Source of the DNA: an uncultured Legionella sp.
Lineage (GTDB): Bacteria; Pseudomonadota; Gammaproteobacteria; Legionellales; Legionellaceae
Assembly: GCA_903885895.1 (NCBI GenBank)
Contig: CAISKC010000310.1
Span: forward strand, 1-11,424
Direction: 5' to 3'
Length of the DNA: 11,424 bases
Below the pieces are notes generated by a model. That model saw only the letters and a list, made by a program, of their open reading frames with translations, was not told where the DNA came from and made no database searches. Of this stretch, positions 1-6,208 are shown piece after piece (within the stretch, counting starts at the first letter, position 1; every line of letters starts with the position of its first letter). The position numbers and the translations under genes are program-made.

Positions 1-118
1 CCGCTGTCGCCGCCGTCGTCAGAGCCGTCGGGGCCACGCGTTCGTAACAGAGCAGGTACGCCTCCGCCTTGGCCACGTCGGGGGCGCCGCACAATGCTAC
101 TTTTTGGTCGTTGATAGA
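1..118 (-). other. GC-rich foreign fragment: eukaryotic-type ubiquitin-specific protease C-terminus (partial)
   Basis: The first ~91 bases are dominated by G and C, while the DNA from about 92 onward has the AT-leaning composition of the rest of the window. On the minus strand the stretch is open to the window edge and translates, from about base 118 leftward, to SINDQKVALCG followed by APDV and KAEAYLLCYERV. That pattern (ND.KV, then AY.L.Y.R about 18 residues later) is the C-terminal end of the USP/UBP peptidase C19 fold, best resembling USP3/USP44-type endings, though the usual Phe of LFY is Cys. Third positions are mostly G or C, as in a GC-rich eukaryote such as some amoebae or algae. 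I infer host or co-sampled eukaryotic DNA fused to a bacterial contig end. The exact junction cannot be fixed because both readings overlap at about 92-120. Confidence 0.5.
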
Positions 119-365
119 AAAATTATCTTTGGCACTTGTCCAAGCACAACCAGGGGCAACGCATCCGCCAGCCGCTAAAATTGCGTCAAGCGTTCAAGCT
201 TTGCAATTTCAAAATCAAGTGTTAACTGTGATGTTTCACTGTGATAATTTTTCTGAGTTGGAAAATATTGAGGGTTATTTACAGAAAACACAAGTGCATG
301 TCCATCAAGTGTCAGCAGCAACGGAAAATGAGAAAGTTGTAGCGAAATTGGAGCTATCGTTATGA
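69..365 (+). CDS. gspL: GspL, type II secretion inner-membrane protein (C-terminal part only)
   Basis: The frame ending at 363-365 matches the C-terminal periplasmic ferredoxin-like domain of GspL: a helix starting near the FWSLIEKL segment, then strand and helix elements around LQFQNQVLTV and FSELENIEGYL, ending in a short basic/hydrophobic strand. GspL links the secretion ATPase GspE to GspM and the inner-membrane platform. Family members are usually about 370-400 residues with an N-terminal actin-like cytoplasmic domain and one membrane helix, and none of that is present. An in-frame stop lies at 45-47 within the GC-rich foreign DNA. The nominal TTG at 69 is therefore not a true start, and real gspL coding probably begins around 102. 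The 3' end overlaps gspM by four bases (ATGA), as expected for this pair. I read the truncation as an assembly or contig-end artefact rather than a real pseudogene. Confidence 0.65.
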   Translation: MATSGAPHNATFWSLIEKLSLALVQAQPGATHPPAAKIASSVQALQFQNQVLTVMFHCDNFSELENIEGYLQKTQVHVHQVSAATENEKVVAKLELSL

Positions 366-832
366 AAGCTTATTGGCAGCAGTTAAATGAACGCGAACAA
401 ATTTCTGTGCTGATAGCAGCTGTGTGTCTGGGTGTTTATCTTTTGTACGCGCTAGTGTATGCGCCATTGACAACAGCGGTTTTGAATGGACGAACTCAAT
501 TGCTTGAGAAGCAAACTACGTTGACTTGGATACAACATGTGCAACAAGGTTATGCCAATGAAAAAAAACCGCAAACGGTTGCGGCAGGTAATTTGTTGTC
601 TATTTTGACTAAGGTTTTGAAACACACGACATTTAGTCGTTTTCCCTATCAATTGGCGCAAACGGCTAGTGGAGAGATTCAATTGAGTTTTGATGCTGTA
701 CCTTATAATGCTTTTATGGCATGGTTACAAGTACAAACAGCCCGCTATACTATGACGATTAAAAATATGGATCTGACTAAAACGGATGTGGCTGGTGTGG
801 TGAAGGTTTCTGTGGTCTTTGGGGTAGGTTAG
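362..832 (+). CDS. gspM: GspM, type II secretion inner-membrane platform protein
   Basis: This is a 156-residue protein, the normal GspM length. It has a short cytoplasmic N-terminus with the typical MKAYWQQLNEREQ opening, one membrane helix at roughly residues 15-36, a periplasmic helical stretch, and a C-terminal ferredoxin-like domain (about 75-156). GspM binds GspL in the inner membrane and helps assemble the pseudopilus of the type II secretion system. The start overlaps the gspL stop by four bases, so the two are translationally coupled. No gspN or other gsp gene follows; dsbB comes next with its own promoter. This matches the known Legionella arrangement, in which lspL and lspM form a locus separate from lspDE, lspC and lspF-K. 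Sequence similarity in this family is low, so assignment rests on length, topology and pairing with gspL. Confidence 0.75.
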   Translation: MKAYWQQLNEREQISVLIAAVCLGVYLLYALVYAPLTTAVLNGRTQLLEKQTTLTWIQHVQQGYANEKKPQTVAAGNLLSILTKVLKHTTFSRFPYQLAQTASGEIQLSFDAVPYNAFMAWLQVQTARYTMTIKNMDLTKTDVAGVVKVSVVFGVG

Positions 833-845
833 TGTGTAATTTGGA

Positions 846-874
846 TTGCGGGTTGGGAAAGGCGAGTTTATAAT
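846..874 (+). promoter_or_regulatory. Sigma-70-type promoter upstream of dsbB
   Basis: A consensus -10 TATAAT lies at 869-874, with TTGCGG at 846-851 as a weak -35 separated by 17 bases. It sits just after the gspM stop, and would give a leader of about 40 bases before dsbB. Confidence 0.55.
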
Positions 875-921
875 CATTTGAGGGACATTTGTAAAACGCC
901 ACAATTTACTAAGGACGACAT

Positions 922-1431
922 ATGCATATGCAAAAAGCAAATTATCGGAAATTTCAAGGTTTTATGTTAATTTTGACTATTTTTATTTTAGGATTTTCTT
1001 TTTACATCGAATTTCTGAATCAGCTCCGACCGTGTCCTTTGTGTTTTATGCAGCGTTCTTGCGCCATGCTATTTGGGGTTTTGTGTATTGTTGGTGTTGT
1101 CTTACGGCATGCTAGGCCTGCTAAAATGCTGTCTCTGTTTCAGTGCATTCTGACGTGTTTAGGTTTATATTTTGCCAGTCGGCAATTATGGTTACAGTCC
1201 TTACCGGTCGAAGATGCAGGCCAATGCCTCCCTGGTTTGAATGCAATGATGCATTTTTTTTCTTGGGATATGATCCTTAAATCGTTCTTTTGGGGAACCA
1301 GTGATTGTTCGCATGTTGATTGGCAATGGTATGGACTGTCTATTCCATTGTGGTCGGCGCTTTATTTTGTTGCGATGTTGGTGCTCAATCTATTTGTTTA
1401 CACGAACGTACGTCGCCACTCAAAATTTTGA
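922..1431 (+). CDS. dsbB: DsbB, disulfide bond formation protein (quinone:DsbA oxidoreductase)
   Basis: DsbB reoxidises periplasmic DsbA and passes the electrons to membrane quinone. The 169-residue protein has four predicted membrane helices (about 12-31, 46-62, 68-87 and 141-161) with two periplasmic loops. The first loop holds the catalytic CPLC motif (C38, C41), and R45 four residues later corresponds to the quinone-interacting Arg of E. coli DsbB. The second loop carries the other redox pair, C102 and C129, followed by the family's conserved W..YGLSIPLWSALYF segment. The start at 922 is chosen for AAGGA at 911-915 with six bases of spacing; an ATG two codons later would be further from it. 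The gene has its own promoter and terminator, so it looks monocistronic. A periplasmic oxidation system fits with neighbouring type II secretion, whose substrates often carry disulfides. Confidence 0.93.
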   Translation: MHMQKANYRKFQGFMLILTIFILGFSFYIEFLNQLRPCPLCFMQRSCAMLFGVLCIVGVVLRHARPAKMLSLFQCILTCLGLYFASRQLWLQSLPVEDAGQCLPGLNAMMHFFSWDMILKSFFWGTSDCSHVDWQWYGLSIPLWSALYFVAMLVLNLFVYTNVRRHSKF

Positions 1432-1449
1432 TAAAAGAATGTGTTGATC

Positions 1450-1492
1450 AAAAGGTGTCATTCCCGTCTACGCGGTCATGATGCCTTTTTTT
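1450..1492 (+). terminator. Intrinsic terminator after dsbB
   Basis: An 11-base-pair stem is formed by 1450-1460 (AAAAGGTGTCA) and 1479-1489 (TGATGCCTTTT), with two adjacent G-U pairs. The 18-base loop can add a small CCG/CGG inner pairing. A run of seven T follows at 1486-1492. It lies 19 bases after the dsbB stop. Confidence 0.65.
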
Positions 1493-1519
1493 AAAGACAC
1501 TTAAAATTTCGGATATAAT
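1491..1519 (+). promoter_or_regulatory. Promoter directly abutting the tgt start codon
   Basis: A perfect -10 TATAAT at 1514-1519 ends only six bases before the tgt ATG at 1526; the -35 (TTAAAG, 1491-1496, 17-base spacer) is poor. Transcription would begin at or next to the ATG. A second possible -10, TAAAAT at 1502-1507, would leave only a leader of about 12 bases. Neither gives a ribosome binding site. Confidence 0.45.
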
Positions 1520-1525
1520 AGATAT

Positions 1526-2707
1526 ATGTCAGTTGATTTAGCCCTCCCCGTACCCAATCACTTTGCTTGCAAAGTTTTGCAGCGTCATGCACATAGCGCT
1601 GCGCGCGTGATGCAGGTTCAGACGCCGCATGGAACGTTTACCACGCCAACTTTTATGCCGGTTGGCACGCGAGCTGGCGTTAATAATTTGACTCCGGAAG
1701 AATTACGCGAAAGCGGCAGTCAGATTATCTTGGGCGGCAATACTTATCATATGTTGTGTGCACCAGGGATGGAGGTGATTGAGCGCGCAGGCGGGATGCA
1801 CCGATTTATGGGTTGGCATGGTCCTATGCTGACTGATAGTGGCGGGTTTCAGGTTTTTTCTTTATCCAAGAAAATTTGCACGGTTGATGAAAAGGGCGCG
1901 CATTTTACACTACCAGATAGTCAACGTCTCATTCATATGACCCCAGCCATGTCATTGGCAACGCAAAAAATCATCGGTGCTGATATTATTATGGCATTTG
2001 ATCAATGTACGCCCGATGCGGCGACTCATGTTCAAGCGCAAGAGATTATGCAGCGTACGCATCGTTGGTTATTAGAATCGATTGATTATCATCAATCTCA
2101 TCCAACATCGAGATATGGTTTGCATCAAGCTTTATTTGGGATCATCCAAGGCGGTGTGTACCCGGATTTGCGCTTGCAAAGCGCGGAATTTGTCGCTGAT
2201 CAAGCCGTAGATGGCTTGGCAATTGGCGGGGAAACAATTGGTTTTGATATGGTTGCAACTGTTCAAGTGGTGGAATGGGTTCGCCAAGCACTCCCTGAAA
2301 CAAAGATACGTTATACCATGGGTGTGGGCATGTCGCCGCAGGATTTATTAGATGTGGTGGAGCAAGGCGTTGATATCTTTGATTGTGTCGCGCCTACGCG
2401 CAATGCGCGTCACGGAGCGCTCTATTGTGGACGAATGGTGTCACACGGTCACTGGTTGCGTTTTGAGTCTGAGCATGAACAAGGGCGCTTGCAAATTAAA
2501 AAAGCCTGTTATGCGCAAGATATGCAGCCTATTATGCAAGATTGCAGTTGTAGCACTTGCCAAAAGTATTCTCGAGCTTATTTACATCATTTATTTAAAC
2601 AAAAGCATCCTTTATTTACGGCATTAGCATGCATGCATAATATCCATGTTTTGCATGCAGTTTGTGATAGAATGCGCGAGCATATTATTAAACAGGAGAT
2701 ATTATGA
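1526..2707 (+). CDS. tgt: Divergent tRNA-guanine transglycosylase (Tgt), possibly queuine-using
   Basis: Tgt exchanges the wobble guanine of GUN-anticodon tRNAs for preQ1 (most bacteria) or queuine (eukaryotes, a few bacteria). The 393-residue protein is a full-length TIM barrel. D104 (TDSGGFQ), D159 (FDQC) and D286 (FDCVAPTRNAR) match D102, D156 and the nucleophile D280 of the Zymomonas enzyme. Zinc ligands are C340, C342, C345 and H371. The loop that normally reads GGLAVGE and recognises the preQ1 amine is GGETIGF here (235-240 region), so L231, V233 and E235 become E, I and F; the Glu after D156 is Gln. The C-terminal RAYLHHLFK segment resembles chlamydial Tgt. No ribosome binding site precedes the start. 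The gene leads an operon with ppiB and tsaC, not the common queA-tgt-yajC-secD cluster. Family assignment is secure; altered base specificity is inference. Confidence 0.93.
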   Translation: MSVDLALPVPNHFACKVLQRHAHSAARVMQVQTPHGTFTTPTFMPVGTRAGVNNLTPEELRESGSQIILGGNTYHMLCAPGMEVIERAGGMHRFMGWHGPMLTDSGGFQVFSLSKKICTVDEKGAHFTLPDSQRLIHMTPAMSLATQKIIGADIIMAFDQCTPDAATHVQAQEIMQRTHRWLLESIDYHQSHPTSRYGLHQALFGIIQGGVYPDLRLQSAEFVADQAVDGLAIGGETIGFDMVATVQVVEWVRQALPETKIRYTMGVGMSPQDLLDVVEQGVDIFDCVAPTRNARHGALYCGRMVSHGHWLRFESEHEQGRLQIKKACYAQDMQPIMQDCSCSTCQKYSRAYLHHLFKQKHPLFTALACMHNIHVLHAVCDRMREHIIKQEIL

Positions 2708-3198
2708 TTTTGATTAAGACATCGCTAGGAGATATCTCCTTGCAATTAGATACAGAAAATACGCCCAAAACAGCGGATAATTTTTTAGCTTACGTGCGTA
2801 AAGAATTTTATAAAGATACTATTTTTCATCGTGTGATCGGAGGATTCATGATTCAAGGTGGTGGTATGGATGCTGCGATGCAAACCAAACCAGCCCCAGA
2901 GACTGTGAAAAATGAAGCGAAGGCAGCGAAACCAAATAAGCGCGGTACGATCGCTATGGCTAGGACGTCTGATCCGCATTCTGCCTCAGCGCAATTTTTT
3001 ATTAATTTGGCGGATAATGGATTTTTGAATCACTCTGCTGAAAATGCACAAGGATATGGGTATTGTGTATTTGGAGAAGTGATAGAAGGTATGGATGTGG
3101 TGGATGCGATCGCAAAAGTGAAAACGGGGCAGAAAGCGGGGCATTCAGATGTGCCGCTTGAAGCTATTATGATAAATTCGATTACTGAAGTGGCATGA
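2704..3198 (+). CDS. ppiB: Cytoplasmic peptidyl-prolyl cis-trans isomerase, cyclophilin type (PpiB-like)
   Basis: Cyclophilins catalyse cis-trans isomerisation of peptide bonds before proline. This 164-residue protein is a single cyclophilin domain with no signal peptide, the same length as E. coli PpiB, so it should be cytoplasmic. The active-site block FHRVIGGFMIQGGG contains the catalytic R43 with F48 and Q51. The second block, HSASAQFFIN, supplies A96, Q97 and F99, and the third ends in YCVFGEV. Its ATG overlaps the tgt stop (ATGA at 2704-2707) and has AGGAG at 2694-2698 inside the tgt 3' end. Its own stop overlaps the tsaC start in the same way, so the three genes form a translationally coupled operon. 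Periplasmic PpiA is the alternative paralogue, but the missing signal argues against it. Confidence 0.92.
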   Translation: MILIKTSLGDISLQLDTENTPKTADNFLAYVRKEFYKDTIFHRVIGGFMIQGGGMDAAMQTKPAPETVKNEAKAAKPNKRGTIAMARTSDPHSASAQFFINLADNGFLNHSAENAQGYGYCVFGEVIEGMDVVDAIAKVKTGQKAGHSDVPLEAIMINSITEVA

Positions 3199-3746
3199 TC
3201 CAATGTATCGGCGATCTGAATCAAGCCCTGCTGGCAATTCAAGCTGGGCAGGTGCTTGCTTATCCTACTGAAGCGGTATATGGCTTAGGTTGTGATCCTT
3301 TCAATCAAGCCGCGGTAGAGCGAATTTTGACATTAAAAGGTCGGTCGCAGCAACAAGGTTTGATAGTGTTAATTGCTGATTGGCCGCAATTGTTTGGGCT
3401 GATTGGCGAGTTTCCAGTATCACGACTGGCCGAGATCAAAGAAACTTGGCCTGGACCTGTCACATGGGTGTTTCCCAAGTCAGACTGTGTGCCGGCGTGG
3501 GTTTCTGGTGTCCATGATACGATCGCGGTGCGGATGACAGCCCATCCTATTGCTCAAAAATTATGTCAATTAGGTCCGATTGTTTCAACCAGTGCTAATC
3601 CACATGGTCAAGCACCTGCGCGTTCCCTGACCGAATTGGAGCGATTATTTCCGAAAGGCTTGGATGGTGTGGTGGTAGGCGATGTGGGGATTGAGCAACA
3701 ACCCAGCGCGATATATGATGCTGCGACGAATCAACGGTTTCGGTAA
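3195..3746 (+). CDS. tsaC: Threonylcarbamoyl-AMP synthase (TsaC/YrdC)
   Basis: TsaC makes threonylcarbamoyl-adenylate from threonine, bicarbonate and ATP. This is the first step of t6A37 formation on ANN-decoding tRNAs, completed by TsaD with TsaB and TsaE. The 183-residue protein is a single YrdC domain, close to E. coli TsaC in length, and lacks the extra C-terminal domain of Sua5. Visible motifs are AYPTEAVYGLGCDP (21-34), the substrate-binding K48-G-R50 followed by GLIVLI, WPGPVTWVF (85-93), the IAVRM strand (110-114), the STSAN loop (131-135), and PSAIYDA near the C-terminus. The start overlaps the ppiB stop by four bases. Together with tgt this puts two anticodon-loop modification enzymes in one transcript. 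The last gene of the overlapping run is this one; a 65-base gap follows before the priC-like gene. Confidence 0.92.
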   Translation: MIQCIGDLNQALLAIQAGQVLAYPTEAVYGLGCDPFNQAAVERILTLKGRSQQQGLIVLIADWPQLFGLIGEFPVSRLAEIKETWPGPVTWVFPKSDCVPAWVSGVHDTIAVRMTAHPIAQKLCQLGPIVSTSANPHGQAPARSLTELERLFPKGLDGVVVGDVGIEQQPSAIYDAATNQRFR

Positions 3747-3811
3747 ATAAACGTCTTATTCCATTTACTGGGCGTCGAGAGTACCCTCCGAGTCGTTACG
3801 AGGAACATAAA

Positions 3812-4297
3812 ATGGATTGGCAACAAGCTGTCGCACAATTGCGCGATCGTTTACCAGAGTTAGAGCGCCAAGTTTTAAAGTTTGGGGCGTTTTTTCCTTT
3901 AAGTTTATTGCCCAAGGGCTTATTTCGCGATGTGTCTTCTGGTGCTGATTGTGTGCTGGAAATTGCTCGTGACTTGAATGCCATCACAAGTCAAACACCT
4001 GATTGTGTTATCCAATATTGGAGTACACGACTCAGTCAAAAAATTCATGTATTGGTTCATATTTGTCGTACGCATAAGCCTAAGCAGCATGCTAGTAACA
4101 CGTTAGATAAAATGGGAACGCGTGTGCAATGGTTGGAGCAAACCCAAATCAAACATAGTAAATTATCGCAACAACGTTTAGCCATGGTTGCGACGTTAGA
4201 GTCTATGCGGTTGCGTCAAGATGCGCACAGTATGCAAGCTTTGCAAAAAGAGTTACAAGATCTGGATGCACAGCTTTTAGATTTGACTGTGAGTTAG
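3812..4297 (+). CDS. priC: PriC-like primosomal replication protein
   Basis: The 161-residue protein is predicted to be all helical, soluble and basic. Its C-terminal half carries the PriC spacing: a Trp (W129 region of VQWLEQ), then IKHSKLSQQRLAMV, then a coiled-coil-like run of Leu/Gln/Glu ending DLDAQLLDL. PriC loads the DnaB helicase at stalled forks with PriA or Rep and contacts SSB. The N-terminal half (LPELERQVLKFG, then FRDVSSGADCVLEIARDLNAI) also fits the PriC helical arrangement, but identity is low and I recognise it by pattern rather than strong motifs. The start at 3812 has CGAGGA at 3799-3804. The 65-base gap after tsaC contains no clear terminator, so it may be read through from the tgt operon. 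The end converges with the glycosyltransferase gene, 26 bases away. Confidence 0.6.
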   Translation: MDWQQAVAQLRDRLPELERQVLKFGAFFPLSLLPKGLFRDVSSGADCVLEIARDLNAITSQTPDCVIQYWSTRLSQKIHVLVHICRTHKPKQHASNTLDKMGTRVQWLEQTQIKHSKLSQQRLAMVATLESMRLRQDAHSMQALQKELQDLDAQLLDLTVS

Positions 4298-4323
4298 CGC
4301 ACCAAAACATTTATTGCCTTCGA

Positions 4324-5775
4324 TCACATTTTTTTATATAGAGCATAATAAGCCAAAGGTATTTTGACAGGGTAATACCCATGCGGCGCTGCGTCATTTT
4401 TTAACGCTAGATAGTAAGGTTGGTCTTGACCTTTTTCTAATCCAATCATAGAAAGTCTAGCTAAATAAGCAGCTGTAATCGATTGATCATAGATCAATTT
4501 GGTGGATGAAATGATCGAGGTATGCTGTAAAAAAGGGATCAAGACATGGAGATCTTTGAGTAGCAATTCATCACGTTTGTATTGTGAACAACTCTGTGTG
4601 CTCATGCAGACGGTAAGTATAAAAATGAAGGCAGACAATATCTGAATCAGGTTCATGTAAGCGCGGTGTATCGTGCAGTAGTTTAAGATGATAAGGCAAG
4701 GTTGATAGCAAAGATAGGTGCATGCCAGTGTGATAAAGGGCGCACATTGGCCGATATAACTGAAATCTTGACGATGACTAATGCCAACCGGCAAAGACGC
4801 TATGAGCGATATATAAAAAAATAATAAAAACGTTGGATTGGCAATACGCTGTTTGATAGAAGGCCAAATAGGTTGTTGTTGTATGATTGCTGCGCTGACA
4901 AGGCAAGTTAAGCTAAATATACTTACTATGCTTATGGCGCGTAAATAAATAACGATAATATGCAAATGTTTCAGTCCGGTATAAATGGGTATTCTGTCTC
5001 CTATAATAGAGGGTAAAAGTTGGCTGTATAGATAGCCCAAAGTATTCTGCCATGCAGCAGGGACCATGCGATAAAAGATGAATAATATCAGCATGACGTT
5101 TAAGATGAGTAGCCCGGTTTTTTTGAGACCTGTCATCCAGTCACGTGGGGGAGCGTGTGTGATAGTTTTGATTAAAGGAATGACTAAGGGGAAAAAAGCC
5201 GTTGGCCCGTTGGATAATAGCCCTAAAAAGATAGCAAGAGATGCTAAGAATAGACAGGTCGCATCAACCCATTTACGTTTGGTCTCTAGCAACAGTAATA
5301 AGCTGGCAGAAGTTGTAAAGAGGGTTAAAGTGGATTCGAGTATATTACTAGTGAATACGCGAGTATTGAGAGGGACCATCACCCATATGAGTAATAATAT
5401 GACTAAGTGATAAAAGGCCGGTTTTTCTTTTTTCAACCAATACCAACAGAGGAGTGTAAGCTGCCCTAATATGATAAAAAACGAATATATATTTTCAACT
5501 CTGACATGCTCACCTAGTACTCTGAACAGAAGTGATTCCAGGTAGAGAGCCAAAGGTGGATGCTCATAAAATTGTGGATACAATGTTTCTGAGTAAAAAG
5601 GCTGCCAAATGGTACCGTGATCTAAGCTCAAATTTTTAGCAATGGCAGCATAAATCACACCATCTAAAAACATACCTTGATGTAACAATGGATTCAAAAT
5701 AAAAATGAGGAGTAAAGCACCAGAAAACAACCATAATGCGTGCCACATTTTTATTATGGGTGTGTATTGAGCCAT
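4324..5775 (-). CDS. PMT/ArnT-type (GT-C, PMT_2) membrane glycosyltransferase
   Basis: A polytopic membrane protein of 483 residues with about 11 hydrophobic helices (first at 11-31, last at 374-391) and a C-terminal soluble tail of about 90 residues. After helix 1 comes FLDGVIYAAIAKNL, with the conserved acidic D38 of the GT-C first extracytoplasmic loop, then a YEHPPL motif (70-75) matching the EKPPL/EHPPL motif of ArnT- and PMT-like enzymes. Such enzymes transfer a sugar from a polyprenyl-phosphate donor to lipid A, protein or glycan outside the inner membrane; donor and acceptor cannot be read here. A longer open frame to 5874 adds 33 polar residues that overlap the upstream gene, so I chose the ATG at 5775, next to helix 1; its ribosome site is weak (CAGAGAT). 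It is probably co-transcribed with the small gene 31 bases upstream. Confidence 0.85.
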   Translation of the reverse strand: MAQYTPIIKMWHALWLFSGALLLIFILNPLLHQGMFLDGVIYAAIAKNLSLDHGTIWQPFYSETLYPQFYEHPPLALYLESLLFRVLGEHVRVENIYSFFIILGQLTLLCWYWLKKEKPAFYHLVILLLIWVMVPLNTRVFTSNILESTLTLFTTSASLLLLLETKRKWVDATCLFLASLAIFLGLLSNGPTAFFPLVIPLIKTITHAPPRDWMTGLKKTGLLILNVMLILFIFYRMVPAAWQNTLGYLYSQLLPSIIGDRIPIYTGLKHLHIIVIYLRAISIVSIFSLTCLVSAAIIQQQPIWPSIKQRIANPTFLLFFYISLIASLPVGISHRQDFSYIGQCAPFITLACTYLCYQPCLIILNYCTIHRAYMNLIQILSAFIFILTVCMSTQSCSQYKRDELLLKDLHVLIPFLQHTSIISSTKLIYDQSITAAYLARLSMIGLEKGQDQPYYLALKNDAAPHGYYPVKIPLAYYALYKKM

Positions 5776-5806
5776 ATCTCTGGAGTAATTGTTGAGAATT
5801 ATCTGG

Positions 5807-5998
5807 TTATTGTTGCTTACCTTGTGGAAATTGTCCAGTATCTTGATTACTTTCAGCTGCACGCATTGTGGCACGAAGTGTGACGAGTTCTTGTTTATAG
5901 TGTTTAATGAGGTTCCGCGTTTGTTCTACTGTTACGTCTAAAGACTGCGGGACATCCTCTATTGCAGATGTGATGGAATCGTTGTTGTCCATAGTCAT
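5807..5998 (-). CDS. Small acidic hypothetical protein upstream of the glycosyltransferase
   Basis: A 63-residue open frame with a good ribosome site (GAGGG eight bases before the ATG) and an extended -10 promoter about 24 bases further upstream. I do not recognise the family. The N-terminal third is acidic and polar, the middle (TVEQTRNLIKHYKQELVTLR) is a likely amphipathic or short coiled-coil helix, and the end is polar and Gln-rich. It has no signal peptide, membrane segment or cysteine. It lies 31 bases ahead of the glycosyltransferase on the same strand, and could be a leader gene, a small partner of the enzyme, or an independent small protein. Codon choice looks ordinary for the window. 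Confidence 0.5.
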   Translation of the reverse strand: MTMDNNDSITSAIEDVPQSLDVTVEQTRNLIKHYKQELVTLRATMRAAESNQDTGQFPQGKQQ

Positions 5999-6028
5999 AG
6001 TGAGTACCCTCAGTTCTGTTCTAATAAA

Positions 6029-6037
6029 ATTGTAGCA
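6029..6037 (-). promoter_or_regulatory. Extended -10 promoter for the small gene/glycosyltransferase unit
   Basis: On the minus strand TGCTACAAT gives an extended -10 (TGn directly before TACAAT, 5/6 match). No good -35 is visible, which is usual for extended -10 promoters. Predicted transcription start is near 6022, giving a leader of about 24 bases before the ATG at 5998. Confidence 0.45.
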
Positions 6038-6096
6038 TAATGTGGCAGAATTGCTGTCTTTGTATTATTCGCATGATTCATTGTGTTTAAAAATAG

Positions 6097-6125
6097 TTTA
6101 TTTTGTTTTTTATTTGAGTTACAAT
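6097..6125 (+). promoter_or_regulatory. Possible promoter for the 598-residue protein gene
   Basis: TACAAT at 6120-6125 matches 5/6 of the -10 consensus, with a weak TTTATT at 6097-6102 as -35 and a 17-base spacer. The surroundings are very AT-rich, so other starts are possible. Only one base pair set within the 210-base divergent intergenic region 5999-6208 stands out besides this: the palindrome at 6161-6182. Confidence 0.3.
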
Positions 6126-6160
6126 AACCACTGTTTTTATGTATATATATTGGACATGCC

Positions 6161-6182
6161 TTTTGCGAATTCATTCGTAAAA
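6161..6182. promoter_or_regulatory. 22-base palindrome, candidate operator
   Basis: Arms TTTTGCGAAT (6161-6170) and ATTCGTAAAA (6173-6182) are reverse complements except at one position, around a two-base centre. It lies between the possible -10 at 6120-6125 and the ribosome site at 6196-6200 of the 598-residue protein gene. The short centre suits a dimeric DNA-binding protein better than an RNA hairpin. No known regulator site is recognised. Confidence 0.4.
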
Positions 6183-6208
6183 CGTATGAATGTTTGGGGA
6201 CGCATAAT

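Noticed and set aside
3747..3811. Terminator or structured RNA between tsaC and the priC-like gene
   Set aside because: No stable stem or T-run could be found; only a ribosome site for the next gene is visible.
4298..4323. A terminator between the convergent priC-like and glycosyltransferase genes
   Set aside because: The 26-base gap has a T-run near the glycosyltransferase stop but no stem that pairs; nothing convincing on either strand.
5776..5874. A longer start for the glycosyltransferase, adding 33 residues
   Set aside because: The extra residues are polar, overlap the small upstream gene by 68 bases and do not look like this family; the ATG at 5775 directly precedes the first membrane helix.
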